Source of the DNA: Blasia pusilla
Taxonomy: Eukaryota > Marchantiophyta > Marchantiopsida > Blasiales
Direction: 5' to 3'
Assembly: GCA_050084515.1 (NCBI GenBank)
Contig: CM114273.1
Span: 42,718,001 to 42,782,000 of the forward strand
DNA: 64,000 nt
In this document: piece after piece, positions 24,431 through 36,010 of the stretch
Layout: each line of letters opens with the position of its first letter
How positions within the stretch are numbered: the stretch's first letter is position 1
The notes under the pieces: generated by a model
What the model saw: only the letters and a program-made list of their open reading frames with translations
Database searches by the model: none
Told to the model about the DNA's origin: nothing
Position numbers and translations under genes: made by a program

Positions 24431-25591
24431 TCACGTCACACACATATAGTAATGTCCGTTAAAGTCTACAAGCAAATCATAAGGAAAAATGGGCAATGCT
24501 TCCACACATGACCTTCTAAATGGAAAATCCACAATCCAAAAAACATTTCTCCACCAAGGTCTCCAACAAAGCAACTTAGTTGTCCATTTACGCTCAACGA
24601 TTTCCCACATGCCCCTCTCTCATCGCTTTCATTAAAATCGGAGTAAAAACTGCACCCACAACCAACTACGTTTTTGAAAGTACATATGATCATCAAAGCC
24701 ACATGCACCTTCGGCCATAAGAGAGTCTGGATTCAAATATTTTAGAAGTTTTGCAAGGGCTCAACATGAGAAAAAGAACTCTTGAAAATCATCTCCTCTC
24801 CCCATGTCCCCTCGAGAAAAGCCATAAGAGCCCTCCCACCAAATATCGTAACTCACCTCCCTAGAAACAAAAAACCACTGAATTTGCTAGAAATATCGAT
24901 CCCAGCGCATCGGAGTTATAACTAACCTCATCCTACAAATTCCGACAAGATAAAACCAAATATCTTATTAACTCCCTAGGTCGTCAACATAATAGAACTC
25001 TACTCGTCGAGCATAATTTTCCATTCTAAATCATAATACAAACCATTCATAACTTTATTTTAAAACCACGGGCTTAATTTATTTACCATGTACCTATCCA
25101 CACTAAGGTACCATGTGACGCCCCGCTAAGTTTAGCGACAAGCGACGTACCCCTAAGTTTAGCGGGAGCCAAGTCCAAGTTCTGCTTGGAAAGTCCTCTT
25201 GTAACGAATGCGCTCCGCTTGAACGACGAGGGTTTAGGGTTCCGGAGGAGTTCCGAGTATTACCAAACGCACAGGTTTTACGGAACCCTTCCTTTCCGTC
25301 TTTCTCGCCTTCAAGCGTCGCAGACGCGATCGAAGAGCGAGGAAGACAGACAGATTGTGTTGCCGATCACGGCTGTTTCGTAGGTTGATCAGTGGAGGAC
25401 GAGTTTCCTGACGTTGGGGACCGAATTCTTTCAACTTGCGGCTGCGAATCGGTTGTGGCGGAGAGCTGGGAGGCCCCCAGAAGTGGCTCGTGGATTTTTT
25501 TCAGTCGGTGCTATCGGGAGGAAGCGGTGCAGTTGGGGCGGAGGAGAGGGAGTCCGACTCACCGCAGCGGCTGCTGCTGCTGTGAGCGAAG
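24431..25591. other. Upstream region of PES
   Basis: AT-rich to about 25100, then GC-richer, as expected of the PES promoter and leader. CTAAGTTTAGCG occurs twice (about 25126 and 25153). An out-of-frame upstream ORF (ATG at 25414) overlaps the PES start codon and might lower its translation if transcription begins upstream of it. Confidence 0.45.
25233..25241 (-). promoter_or_regulatory. Telo-box (AAACCCTAA type) upstream of PES
   Basis: GGTTTAGGGTT reads AACCCTAAACC on the other strand. Telo-boxes are known in promoters and leaders of plant genes for ribosome components and assembly. Its position about 350 bases before the PES ATG fits that use; activity is inferred. Confidence 0.45.
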
Positions 25592-28500
25592 ATGGTCAGG
25601 CCGTCGAAAATCAAGCCCACGAAGCAGCAGAAGAATAAACAGTATAGGCCGCCTGTAAAGCCCTAAACCCTAACCCGTTTCTCGTGCTGGAAGAAGCTCA
25701 TGCGGACTGTTGATTGTTGCGTGGATTGTGAATTCGATTTGAATGGGGGAATTTCCGAAATCTTTCGGATTCGGGAAAAGTTGTTTGTGAAGTGGAGTGA
25801 GCGTTGATGGGGAATTATAGGATTTTAGCTTATGGAAGAGTTTGTTGCGTTCGGTCTTTAATCAGGGTAAAAGGAAGGAAGGGAATACCGCAAAGTACAC
25901 CACCAGGAACAAGGCTCTCACTCGTTTGCAGCTGAAGCTACCCGAATTCAGGTCCGTGATCTGCTCCTTATCCATTGTAAAAGCTTCTGAGCTTCAGCTC
26001 GATTACACACCCGCCAATTTTGACAAGAGATGGACCACTGGGCTCTGTGTCTCTGCTTCTGACCGTGAGCTGCTGCCGATGTACGCAGGCGTTTGTGTAT
26101 TTTGAAAGGAATCCATCCCCGTGAGCCGAAGAAGAAGTTCGAGGGTCACAGCAAGACCTATTATCATGTGAAGGACATCAATTTTCTCGCGCATGAGCCT
26201 CTCTTGGAGAAGAGCAGGTGAGTGTCCATTTGAGATGCTTCTCTGTTGTTGTCAAGTCCTACAGCCGGCCACCTCTGTGCATTGCAATTGTTAAGATGAT
26301 GAACTCAGACACGGAGGTTGGTGATAGTGTTCTAATCTGCGCTGTGGACAATGCTTCAAATTGCAGGGAACTTAAAGCCTATGACAGGAAAATTAAGAAG
26401 GCAAGAGCTAAGAAGAATGAAGAGTTGGCAAAGCGGTTCGATAGATTGCGACCTGTTTACGGCCTTGACCATCTTGTGAAGGAAAGGTATAATGGGTTTT
26501 AAATGAAAGGCTCTTGTTATGCAATGGATTTCTGAAAGGAATTCTTCACTCTAGTCAGCCCTTGATCCTAGGGTGGGACTAAATCTGCACTACCATCATT
26601 CACCATAGAGTGACTGCACATTATTCAGCACAGGGAGATTTGAATATATAATGTGGTGTCAACTTCTAATGTCACATTTGGACAACTGTATGTGACGTGG
26701 CAGGTATCCTTCCTTCATAGATGCACTTCGTGATATGGATGACCCATTGACAATGCTACATCTTTTTGCCACTCTGCCAGCCGACAATGTCCACAAGATA
26801 CCTTCCGAACGCCATCAGTCTGCTCGGAGGTACTTGAATCTTTTGGCCTTGTGAAGTTTTGTCTACAAAGTAGGATAAGTGATCATGTCGGGTTCTGTTT
26901 TGGTGACAGCATGCTGACTGTGCCTTGGATTGTTGGAACAAATGAAGGTTAAGTTTAGAGTGGGATGCGTATGTTACACGGACTCACTCACTGCGCAAAA
27001 CATTTGTCTCTGTAAAGGGAATCTACTATCAGGTACAAAGTTAAGGGTCTCTCAAGTTCTGCAAGCCTCAGAATTTGTGCTGTTTTGTGTTGTCATTGAT
27101 GGGATATGCATGTGTGGTCGGAAAGAGTTAGTTTTTTTCTAGAAACTTACAAGTTTCTCATTTTTACAGGCTGAAGTGAGCGGCCAGAAAATAACTTGGC
27201 TCACTCCCCATATTCTCAGCCAAGTTCTGCCCAGTGACGTTGACTTCCGGGTCATGCTCACTTTTGTGGAGTTTTATGAGGTGACGATTTGTCAACTTGT
27301 GAGGAGTGTGTTATTCCTTCAATTTCCTTCTCAACTTGATGAATGGAATATTTAGGAGTGGAGTCCTCATTCTTATGCAGTGCAGCAACTTGAGGGTATT
27401 GGAATGGCTACAGACTAATGCTTGTTGTGATTCATTCACCGGATGTCTTCATGTGAACAGACTTTAGTGGGATTCGTCAACTTCAAGCTCTATCATGCCC
27501 TTGGCCTCAGCTACCCTCCAATTTTAGACCCACGTTTGGAAAAAGCAACTGCAGGTATAGAAGAATTAATGGAGGTCGTTGCTTCTGATGGAGTATTAGA
27601 GGAGGAAGAGGATGAGGAGACCAAGAAGTGTAAAAGTGTACTCAAGGGACTGAAGTTCTTCCTGGCTCGCGAGGTATCCATCTTCTCACAAACATCTTGT
27701 GCATATATTCCAGACCTGGGCAAGAAACTAGACCATAATGAGAAGCAAAAGACTGTTCTATATCGGGACTATAACTTTAAGTTACATCTGATAGCAGAAT
27801 CTCATTCATTGACAGGTTCCACGAGACTCTCTTCTCTTTGTCATCCGGTCTTTTGGAGGAATTGTATCTTGGGATGGAGATGGTGCACCATATGAAGAGT
27901 CTGATGAGACTATTACACATCAGGTTGGTGTCCTCATTCTTCTATGATTGCCATTGTATCTATTCTCATTAATGAACAAGCTTGAAGTAATTCCATGTGT
28001 TGAAAAATTATGGAAAGGTGAAGTTAGCATCCATCTTCTGTTGAATTAAACATGATCTCGGTGTGGTGTGATGCTTAATGAAAATTCATAATGGGAGGAT
28101 TGAATAACCCAGTGTCAAGTGTCATCAAGGTCAACAATATTATAGCCAAAGAAATGTCTCATGATGCTGTGGCCATCTATGTCGCAGCGATTCTGCCATG
28201 AAACTGAGGAGACAACAGTTATATTCATCTCAGATGTTATTCCTTTTCAGAGTGCAAAGTTTTAGTTTTTCAGTTTGTTAGACAGAAGATAATTCTGCTC
28301 ATCCAAAGGATTCTCAAATGGCATCAACTTACATGGGATGTCATTAATGCAGATTGTGGACAGACCAACTCAAGGTCACAAGTTTTTGACAAGGGAGTAT
28401 GTGCAACCCCAATGGGTGTATGATTCTGTAAATGCACGTTTGGCAATTCCCACTGAGGCATATGTACTTGGAAGGTTCGCCCATTCACTCCTTTCAAGCC

Positions 28501-29757
28501 TCATAGGTGATATATGTCCAGAAACTAGAATTCTGCTTTATTATGTGTACGATCAGACCTAGTTCTTCATTTTATTTGCAGTGCTCCCCATTGTTATTCC
28601 AATTTAGGCTGACTTGTCTCTGTGTGTGCAGAGTACCACCTCCTCACCTGTCACCATTTGTGGATAATGAAGCAGAGGGGTATGTTCCTGAGTACGGGGA
28701 GACTATCAAACGGTTGCAAGCGGCTGCAACGAAACATCTCCTTCCTTTACCTGGAGCCGAGGAAGAGTTAGATGATGGTCGAATCGAGGAAGAAGCCGCC
28801 ATTCGCCGGAGTGAAATTGCAGAGGCTACCTCAAGAGAGCATGAGGTCTAATATTTTCGTTTGGTTAAATTTTTATGCCTTGTGCTTGGAATTTCTTCCT
28901 GTTTGGAAAGGTCTTCCAACCGCATGTTGTTTGCCATCGAGGCATGCATTACTCATGAAGTGATCTAGGAGCCATCATCAGAATAGGTTTTGTTTCTGTG
29001 CAAAATCTACTCAGGTTTCTCCTATGCTTGTGGTATATGTAAGCTCAATAGATGTGGTTTAACCGTCATGACTTATGATGGTGTCTGTTGGGAAATTGCC
29101 ACCCCTGGCTGAGGTGCAGCAAGAGGACCTCTAGGTTCTCTAGATCCAGTAGAAAAACTCCTGATGGGAACGTTTTCATACATGCAGGCTGCTGCTGGGG
29201 AGAGAATGTACATGGAGGAGTTGGCGAAAGAAATTGCTGGGACTCCTTTTTCTGCTTCTCTACAAGAGCAAGAACAAAAGGATGCCATGCTGGAGGACAC
29301 AGAGGAAGGAAGACCACATGCCATACAACCTGTAGCAGGAGTAGAAGATAATAGTGCCCTGGCCCAAATGATGATGCCCCGAAAGACTCGAAAGTTGTAC
29401 GAGGCCATGCAGGTAAGTCAGTGGTCTTTGTGGGCAGAATAATCACTCCACTGTGTTACAGTGAGTCTATGACAGTCCTAGTCTTTGGGATACTAGCTGC
29501 TTCCAGTAGATTACGCAAAACCAAGAAGTCCACAACTCTTGCTGCAGTTAAGTGACGGGCTTGATTTTAATGTTCGTGATATATCTATGTCTGTTTTTTT
29601 GCAGATGGGTAAAGAAAAGAAGAAGGCGGTAGTGGATCTCCTCAAGGAAAGAAAGAGACAGGTAGAAGAAAGGAAAACTCCTCAAAAGGCGCAGGAGAGG
29701 AAAACCCCCCAAAAGGTACAGGAGGGTAAAACGCCCAAAAAGCTGGCCAAGGGTTAA
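25592..29757 (+). CDS. PES: Pescadillo homologue (ribosome biogenesis, PeBoW complex), 13 exons, 584 aa
   Basis: Nucleolar protein that with BOP1 and WDR12 is needed for large-subunit rRNA processing. Exons 25592-25654, 25866-25951, 26089-26217, 26367-26486, 26704-26829, 26948-27032, 27170-27280, 27461-27673, 27816-27923, 28353-28474, 28632-28845, 29188-29412 and 29605-29757 join in frame (1755 nt) at GT-AG borders. Residues 22-245 carry the Pescadillo N-domain ([55 protein letters not shown]). A BRCT domain covers about 312-395 ([20 protein letters not shown] with Trp368). The tail is acidic, then Lys-rich. Residues 556-582 are three near-identical 9-residue repeats (ERKTPQKAQ type). The acidic linker before the BRCT (EEEEDEE, 287-293) seems shorter than in flowering plants. 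The ATG is chosen because exon 1 reads into the family start QYRPP|GKRKEGN. Exon 6 uses a GAAG acceptor. Confidence 0.95.
25665..25673 (+). promoter_or_regulatory. Telo-box in PES intron 1
   Basis: AAACCCTAA, within CCCTAAACCCTAACCC, 10 bases after the exon 1 donor. First-intron telo-boxes are known from plant translation-apparatus genes. With the upstream copy at 25233 it suggests coordinated control of PES with ribosomal genes. Confidence 0.5.
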
Positions 29758-31838
29758 ATGTGTGATCAGACTTGCAATAGAATTCAGTTGGCTTTGTGGC
29801 TCTTGAAGTCCCTGTGCACAGGCCGTTCTTGTTAAATAGTGCATATTGTCACCCTAGCGAGAACTAGATTCAAGGTTCCAAGGACTTCATGAGTTGCTTT
29901 CAATGTATTCGCCTAAAAGTACACAAATTTTCAGAGGAAAACCCTGTGCTTTGCCGGAAATGTTTTGGATTGTCTACAATCTGGATGTTACTCCTGGAGC
30001 ACCCATTCACAGTCATTTTGATCACTGAAGATGCCATCCGTTGACCTCTGTCTACATTCCCTCAGCAATTCCCAGTGCGCCATTCTTTCACCCTAAGGAT
30101 GTGTGTCGTGGCTTAGAAAAGTGGTTTTGCTGCACAGGTTTTTGCCTGGAACCTTTCTTCCTTTCCTGAGCAGTCATTATGATTTTGTCTTCCACCAATC
30201 AGAACCAAATAGTCTCCAAACATAGCAAAATCAGCAGAACATCCAGCAACATGTGTAGCTCGGATACCGGTATGCGTAGCTTGGCTGAACTCTGGTGTTA
30301 TGGTAGCGTTACCCAAAACAAATCCCAGTCAGATCCACTTAAAAATCAAGCACATGAAAACAACCTTGTAAGTCGTGAATATGACCCAATGTATTTGTAA
30401 TGAAGTTAGGTGTGGATGAGAGACCGTAGACTATTGACATCGGAAATGTGTATTATCTGACATTTTCCAGAGTGGAATCAACACTACGGCATGAACAGTA
30501 TACCGATACTCGATAATCAAACTGTTCAATGGAACTTTCATGAATGCTCTGAAGAGGTGTGCTTGTACTAATCGGTAAAGCAAGTTGGCATGTTGAGGAA
30601 TAGAGGACTCTTTTGTGAGTGGATCTATAATTATGGGCAATGATGCATTAGGCAATCCAAAAGGAGGATTGAGTAATGAAGTGGAAAAGATGGGTTTAGT
30701 TGGGTGTCACTGAACCACTTGCCCCAAAACCCCCACAAGAAGAGAGCATTTACTTTTCTAGAGTACTTACAATGATTTCTATGTACTTGAATGCTTCCAA
30801 AGTTTGGCAGCACAACAAAATGTATGTACGGCAGGATGGAAAGTAGTTGGGTTGGGTTGTCTCTCACCTATGTAGCGAGTGAACAATATAAAAAGCAACA
30901 CATCTTTGCACAAATTCCTCTATTATTACTATCACATGTGACTTCTATTGTCACTCTCTACACTTCACAAAACACCACAACATCAATGTATTTCCTTTGC
31001 TAAAGCAATTGTTCTTACCCAATTTTGTGTGCATGCTAGAGTCCTATTCTTCTTCACTCCATCACAAGATATGTCCCAATAATTTGTAAAGAACATCCAC
31101 CTTTTCTAGACATAAAACTCAACATCAATTCCAGGGTTTTCCATTGGACTCAAAAGACCAACTTTTATGGGATGTGGAGGTGTTGGTCATGACTCCTATC
31201 CTCCTTGCACTAAACTATATCTTGCTTTAATGCTTAAACTTCTAATTGGGATCATTGTCTCAAGGGTATTGGGCCAAACCAAAAACGTATTTCCCCATGT
31301 CCGTTTGATTGCATTGATTCTTGAGATCTGCCAACACTTCAAATTACAAAGTGTTTACTTAATATAAATCGTATATTGTTGGAATATATATGGTATATCA
31401 TTGAAAGATGAAGGAGACGTAACCATATCCATAGCATTCCAATCGAATTGGGTAGAAAAAACTTCATGTTAAAGGATCATTATAATTGGACGAGCTTGTA
31501 GTGTAGGTGGAAGAACCCTTGGAGACAAAAGAGGACTCTTGTTTGGCTTGTCATCCATATTCATACTTACTTGTGGCGCAAGATCTAATTTGAATCGGAA
31601 GAAATGGATGCATTGATCCCTTCTCTCGCCTCTCCTTTCATTAGAAATATGTATGTCTTCTCATGGTGAGCACAAATGATACAAAATGAAGGAATCCATG
31701 TATGGTTTCCCTTCTTTTGATTTAACAATTGTAAAAATTACTTAACCATGCTTGGTCTTCACTCACACATGGATGCAAAGAGGATCTACCTTGAATAATC
31801 AAGATGAGTGAGAATATGCACTAAGAGAATAGGAGAGC

Positions 31839-31840
<2 letters not shown>
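29758..31840. other. PES 3' flank and gene-poor DNA
   Basis: No gene recognised. Short frames are AT-biased and carry no motifs. Confidence 0.4.

Positions 31841-31842
<2 letters not shown>

Positions 31843-31881
<39 letters not shown>
31843..31881. repeat. (CT)n microsatellite
   Basis: About 39 bases of pure TC/CT repeat, directly before the LINE-like tail at 31917. Confidence 0.9.
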
Positions 31882-31882
<1 letters not shown>

Positions 31883-31909
31883 TCTTTTTCAAGGTCGGTT
31901 GTGGCCTTT

Positions 31910-31975
31910 GATTACTTGACTCTTTAAGTCCCCCTCTTTTGATTTTCTGATGGGTTCTCCATCATGCATATTTAT
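31910..31975 (+). mobile_element. Probable non-LTR retrotransposon (LINE) 3' tail fragment
   Basis: GACTCTTTAAGTCCCCCTCT, then GATGGGTTCTCCATC and a short AT-rich end. The same arrangement occurs at 57928-57985 (GACTCTTTGAGTCCCCCTCT, GATGGGTTTTCCATC, then TTAATAAG). A hairpin-prone GATGGG..TCCATC block followed by an A/T tail is typical of plant LINE ends. No coding part is attached here. Confidence 0.5.
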
Positions 31976-34900
31976 TGAGGTTCGTCATTCCCCTCTCTTT
32001 CAATCTCAAACCTTCATATCACCACTTTGCATGCAACTTTTCTTGAACCTAGATTACAAATTTGAATGTGGAAATATTATGATACTTTTCTAAGAGTGTG
32101 TGATTATCAACATGTTTACCATATTTTGTGCACTATAGAGTGTGATACCTACAATTTTGCAATTTTTGAGGATATGTCCATTTTTGTATCAAAAGAGTAT
32201 AGAAGTCTGCAAGACTAAAGACTGAAGACTATATGAAGTAAAGCTTGTATGTAAAGGGAGTCTTCAATATTATTTATGTGTTATGGTAGAATGGAGGAGT
32301 ATTGGAATTGACTATGAAGCTCCTAGGATAAGGCAGAGAGATGGAAAATCAAGGACTTGCCTTGGAGGAGAGAGGAAATGAGGTAACGAAGTCTACAGCC
32401 CAAGAGAGAAGCTCGGCAAAGACAACAAAGCAGGTAGAAAGAACCTATTAATGAAGTACTCCGCTCTTGAACAAAGCTCCAAGACGATGTACAAAGTACT
32501 TAGAGAGAAGACGAAGACTAAGGCACTTCACACATGAACGAAGAGCTTTGTCTTGGAAAGATGAGGAAGAGCTTCGACTTGGAAAGAAGAAGAAGAGGTC
32601 CCGACTTCGGAGCAAAGATAAGACTATCCGTGATTCCAAGCGGCCAACCGTTAGAATAGTTAGGCTAGGAAGAGGCGTGACTTTTCGGACCAGATAGGAA
32701 GGTAGAATAGTTATGACCAGCGGATTCCTAGGGATCATACGAAAACTTAAGAGAATCTTAGATCAAAGTAGTTAAAAGATCCCAATAGGTGCCTACTTAG
32801 CAAGAAGCGCTTCATTTCTTTAGTACCAATATCATTTAGAAGGATATTTAAGGATCATCAATATAGTTATCAGTATCATTCTCTTACGATGTCCTTATGT
32901 TGTAGGAATGGTCCGAGCGGGAGAGTAGTACCTTCTCATGCTGGTATACACTTTGAAGCTTTCTTATTCTTGATGGAATAGTAAAGAATCCATTTCTTCA
33001 TTCTCATATGCCATGCACATGTCTGAGAATTCTTATTGGGTCTGTAGAATGAAGAGTGGATTGGGAGAGCAACTTTCACCAATAGAATAATCAACATCGA
33101 GATGTGAGAAATCTTTTTGACAGAGAGTAGCCTGCCAAGACGGATTGAGTTCCAAAAGTAGGAGAAGCCATCTCGTTGATTATTGAAGATTGAGTTACAG
33201 TCAAGCTTATGAGAGACCTGAACTGCTACATTTGGTACTCACACGAAGTAGGGAAGCTTCAATTTTGGTTAGTCAATTAAGCGCGATTATCTTAACTAGG
33301 GTTAGTTAATCACAATTAGTCTAACTCGAGACTAAGGTTAGGGTTAGGGTTGCTTGTACATACCCTATATAATTGATAAGAGGACCAGCCTCCGCTCATT
33401 CTCTCATTGCAAAATTCGTTCTCCATGGTGGTGTGTGTGTGAGAGAGTCGTTTTCCATCAATTATCCTCGTTTAGTAGTTTTCTACATTGATGAGATCTT
33501 TGTGAGGTTCTTTGGTGTTGAGTGCGAATCTGCTTGAGCGTTCATTTGATTCCACTGTAGTGAACAGAGGAAAGGAAAATCTTGCTACTTGTGAGAAGGA
33601 GACTGAACGGATGAATGTTTGAATCTGTTTCATATCAACATAACTATCAACTTCACATAAACAAAACCTTTTATACTTTCTTTTCGGATTGTAGTGATCC
33701 TCTTGGGGATCGAACTCCATAAATCATCATAAAAAGATCAATTCTTATAACTCTTGTACATTTCATAGAGTCTATATCACCTTGGAGCTATTCTTAAACT
33801 TGAATCGCATATTTTATTTGGCGCTATTATGGTACTTCTTTTTTTTAGTGCCTCCTCCTTATAAAAAATCTTGAGTAGATATATATTTTTATTGTTTCTA
33901 ATGGAAAGAAACTTATCATTCTCATTTTGGTTGGATGACTCACCCAAAATACTTATGGCATTGTGATCCATCAAAGAACTATATTGACTACTATACTACC
34001 ACATATTTGAAGAGATGGCAATTGTTGTTCCTTGACCATCTCTAACATTTGCTCCCAAAAAAGTTTCTTCTTCCTAACATCCTCAACCCAAATTTCACAA
34101 ATGCAAATTATTTTAAGATCCTTCTCCACAAGGTCATATACATAGTCTTATGGTGTGATAAGCATCAAGGAGCCTATAATATGTACATGCACAAACTAAG
34201 TTTAACAAACTCACCCACATTGCAAATATACTTTAATCTACCTACATATGATGAATTTGCTTCTTCTTCCATTTTGGCTTATCCAAAGAAAGTTTTAGCT
34301 TATAAATGTGGTTTTGAGGGCCAAACCAATAAGCCTAATAATGTTCCAGGATTTTTAGGATCTCCTGCTTAGACCATGGGTGGCACGGAAACAATACTTT
34401 TGATCTTATAGGAGTTATCACAACATTGGTAATAACTTAAGAACCTGTTCGCCACACTTCCATATCATTGCGTATTGAAGTGTGGCACTCAAGATACTTA
34501 ATTTATGAGATGAGAATGTCTTTTGATAATGGAAAGACCATATCTAATAAAACATAATGAAGAGTTGTATTTGTATCCAAGGATGAGGGAGAAAATTCTA
34601 TAGCATGGGATTTATTCAATATAATAGATAGTGATGATGGAGAAGAATTGACATGAAATCGCAAGAGTGTTACTCACCTTGTACAAGAAAACCCACCAAT
34701 AAATTTAATTTCAAGTCCTTTGAGGTATATACAATAAGGAAAACCCTTAGAGGCTTAGTTTTACTTACTAAGTAAACCCTAATTCAAGTTAGATTTAGAG
34801 AACCTTGACAATTCTTAGGAGAAGAATACTAAAAAGGAAAATTTTTAATTCAACTAAGGAAACTGAAATCAACTCTAGAAACACAATAACCTTCTCAAAT

Positions 34901-35910
34901 TAAAATAACAATCATTTAAGAGCATAGATGAAAGTGGCTATGACAAGGAATCATAAACTCATTCATTAATCAGTTTTTGGTTTCTCTAGAGTAATGGAGA
35001 GTGGAGGAGCTACTACATTGCATGAGAAATTAAGAATATCTATTAGTATATTTATACAATAAAAAAAGGCTTACTGTTTGTAATTTGAAATATGGTGCAC
35101 TTCTAACATGGAAGCATTGAGCACTACAAGAAATACTTTGGAACTAATCTCAGTGCGTATTACAAGAAACTAACTTTCCGATTCATAAGGTTAATATGCC
35201 TTTTGTAAGTGCTCTCTACTCACATAGAAACCATATTCCATAATTTAAATAACTAAATACCAGTGCAGTCCTATGAAAGCCTTCAATTGATAAATTTATT
35301 CTTTAATTATGCAGATTGCCTCCATAATAGTAAACACCTTAAGCTTTCCACATAATATCATATGCACTTGATTATAGCTACGCACTACTAAAACTCTCTA
35401 TGATTATTAGAGACACTTCAATTTATCCACTGCCTTTGATGCTTGACATATGTCGACCGGGCAACAAAAGCATTTTTTCAAAGACCATATAATACATTGG
35501 CAACAAGAAAACTATGCGAAACTACATCACAAAATTGAACTATAAGACGAGAACCATGCCTTGGCGTAGCACGGGGGAAGAAATAAAGTTCCTAAGCAAG
35601 AAGATATCATAGTTTGGAAAAAATCTTCATTTTCTTGCAACACAAAACGTTTCTTACATTCCATGATTGATTCTCACAATGTGAAGTGATTGCTATGAAG
35701 CCATTTCATGCCAAGAAAACTGGCCAAAAATGGAGGAGACAATAATGTGGGACCTTCAACGCTATTGTGCAATACTTGTAATGAGTAATTGGTTCTACCA
35801 AAAGGAAATGTCCTCATCAACAAACACAAGCCAATCCAATCCAATCCCATCGCATCCTCTCAACCAAAAACTTAGTTTGACATCACTTGTTTCTTTTTCA
35901 TGTTTGAAAC
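31976..35910. other. Gene-poor AT-rich DNA with LTR-like promoter sequence
   Basis: A GAAGA-rich purine tract covers about 32200-32620. Near 33360 a TATATAA sits after TTAGGGTTAGGGTT and before a short GC-richer leader (AGAGGACCAGCCTCCGCTC), an arrangement resembling an LTR U3/R boundary, but no partner copy was found. The 107-codon frame at 34049-34372 has no recognisable motif. Confidence 0.35.
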
Positions 35911-35914
35911 GTTC

Positions 35915-36010
35915 TCTATATTGTTATGGGAGAGTGCCCTTATAGGGCTTCCATCTCCCCCTGGACATCTGTCATTTTTAACATTCAAATAATCGACATG
36001 TGTCGCTCAA
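35915..36010 (+). mobile_element. Helitron-like 5' end fragment
   Basis: TCTATATTGTTATGGGAGAGTGCCC, followed about 80 bases on by CGACATGTGTCGC, matches the 5' family pattern seen at 51482 (TATTATGGGAGAGTGCC then GACACGTGG). The base before TC is C rather than A, and no 3' partner was found. Confidence 0.4.

Noticed and set aside
25414-25638. 74-codon frame as the PES N terminus
   Set aside because: It is in another frame from exon 1. The ATG at 25592 joins in phase to the conserved Pescadillo start.
26930-27142. Frame spanning PES exon 6
   Set aside because: Wrong frame. The conserved [18 protein letters not shown] reading needs the acceptor at 26947.
33335-33352. TTAGGGTTAGGGTT resembling an interstitial telomere repeat
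   Set aside because: Only two units, and most plants use TTTAGGG. Too short to call.
33694-33715. T-arm-like GGAGTTCGATCCCC on the minus strand
   Set aside because: No acceptor, D or anticodon stem can be fitted around it, so not a tRNA gene.
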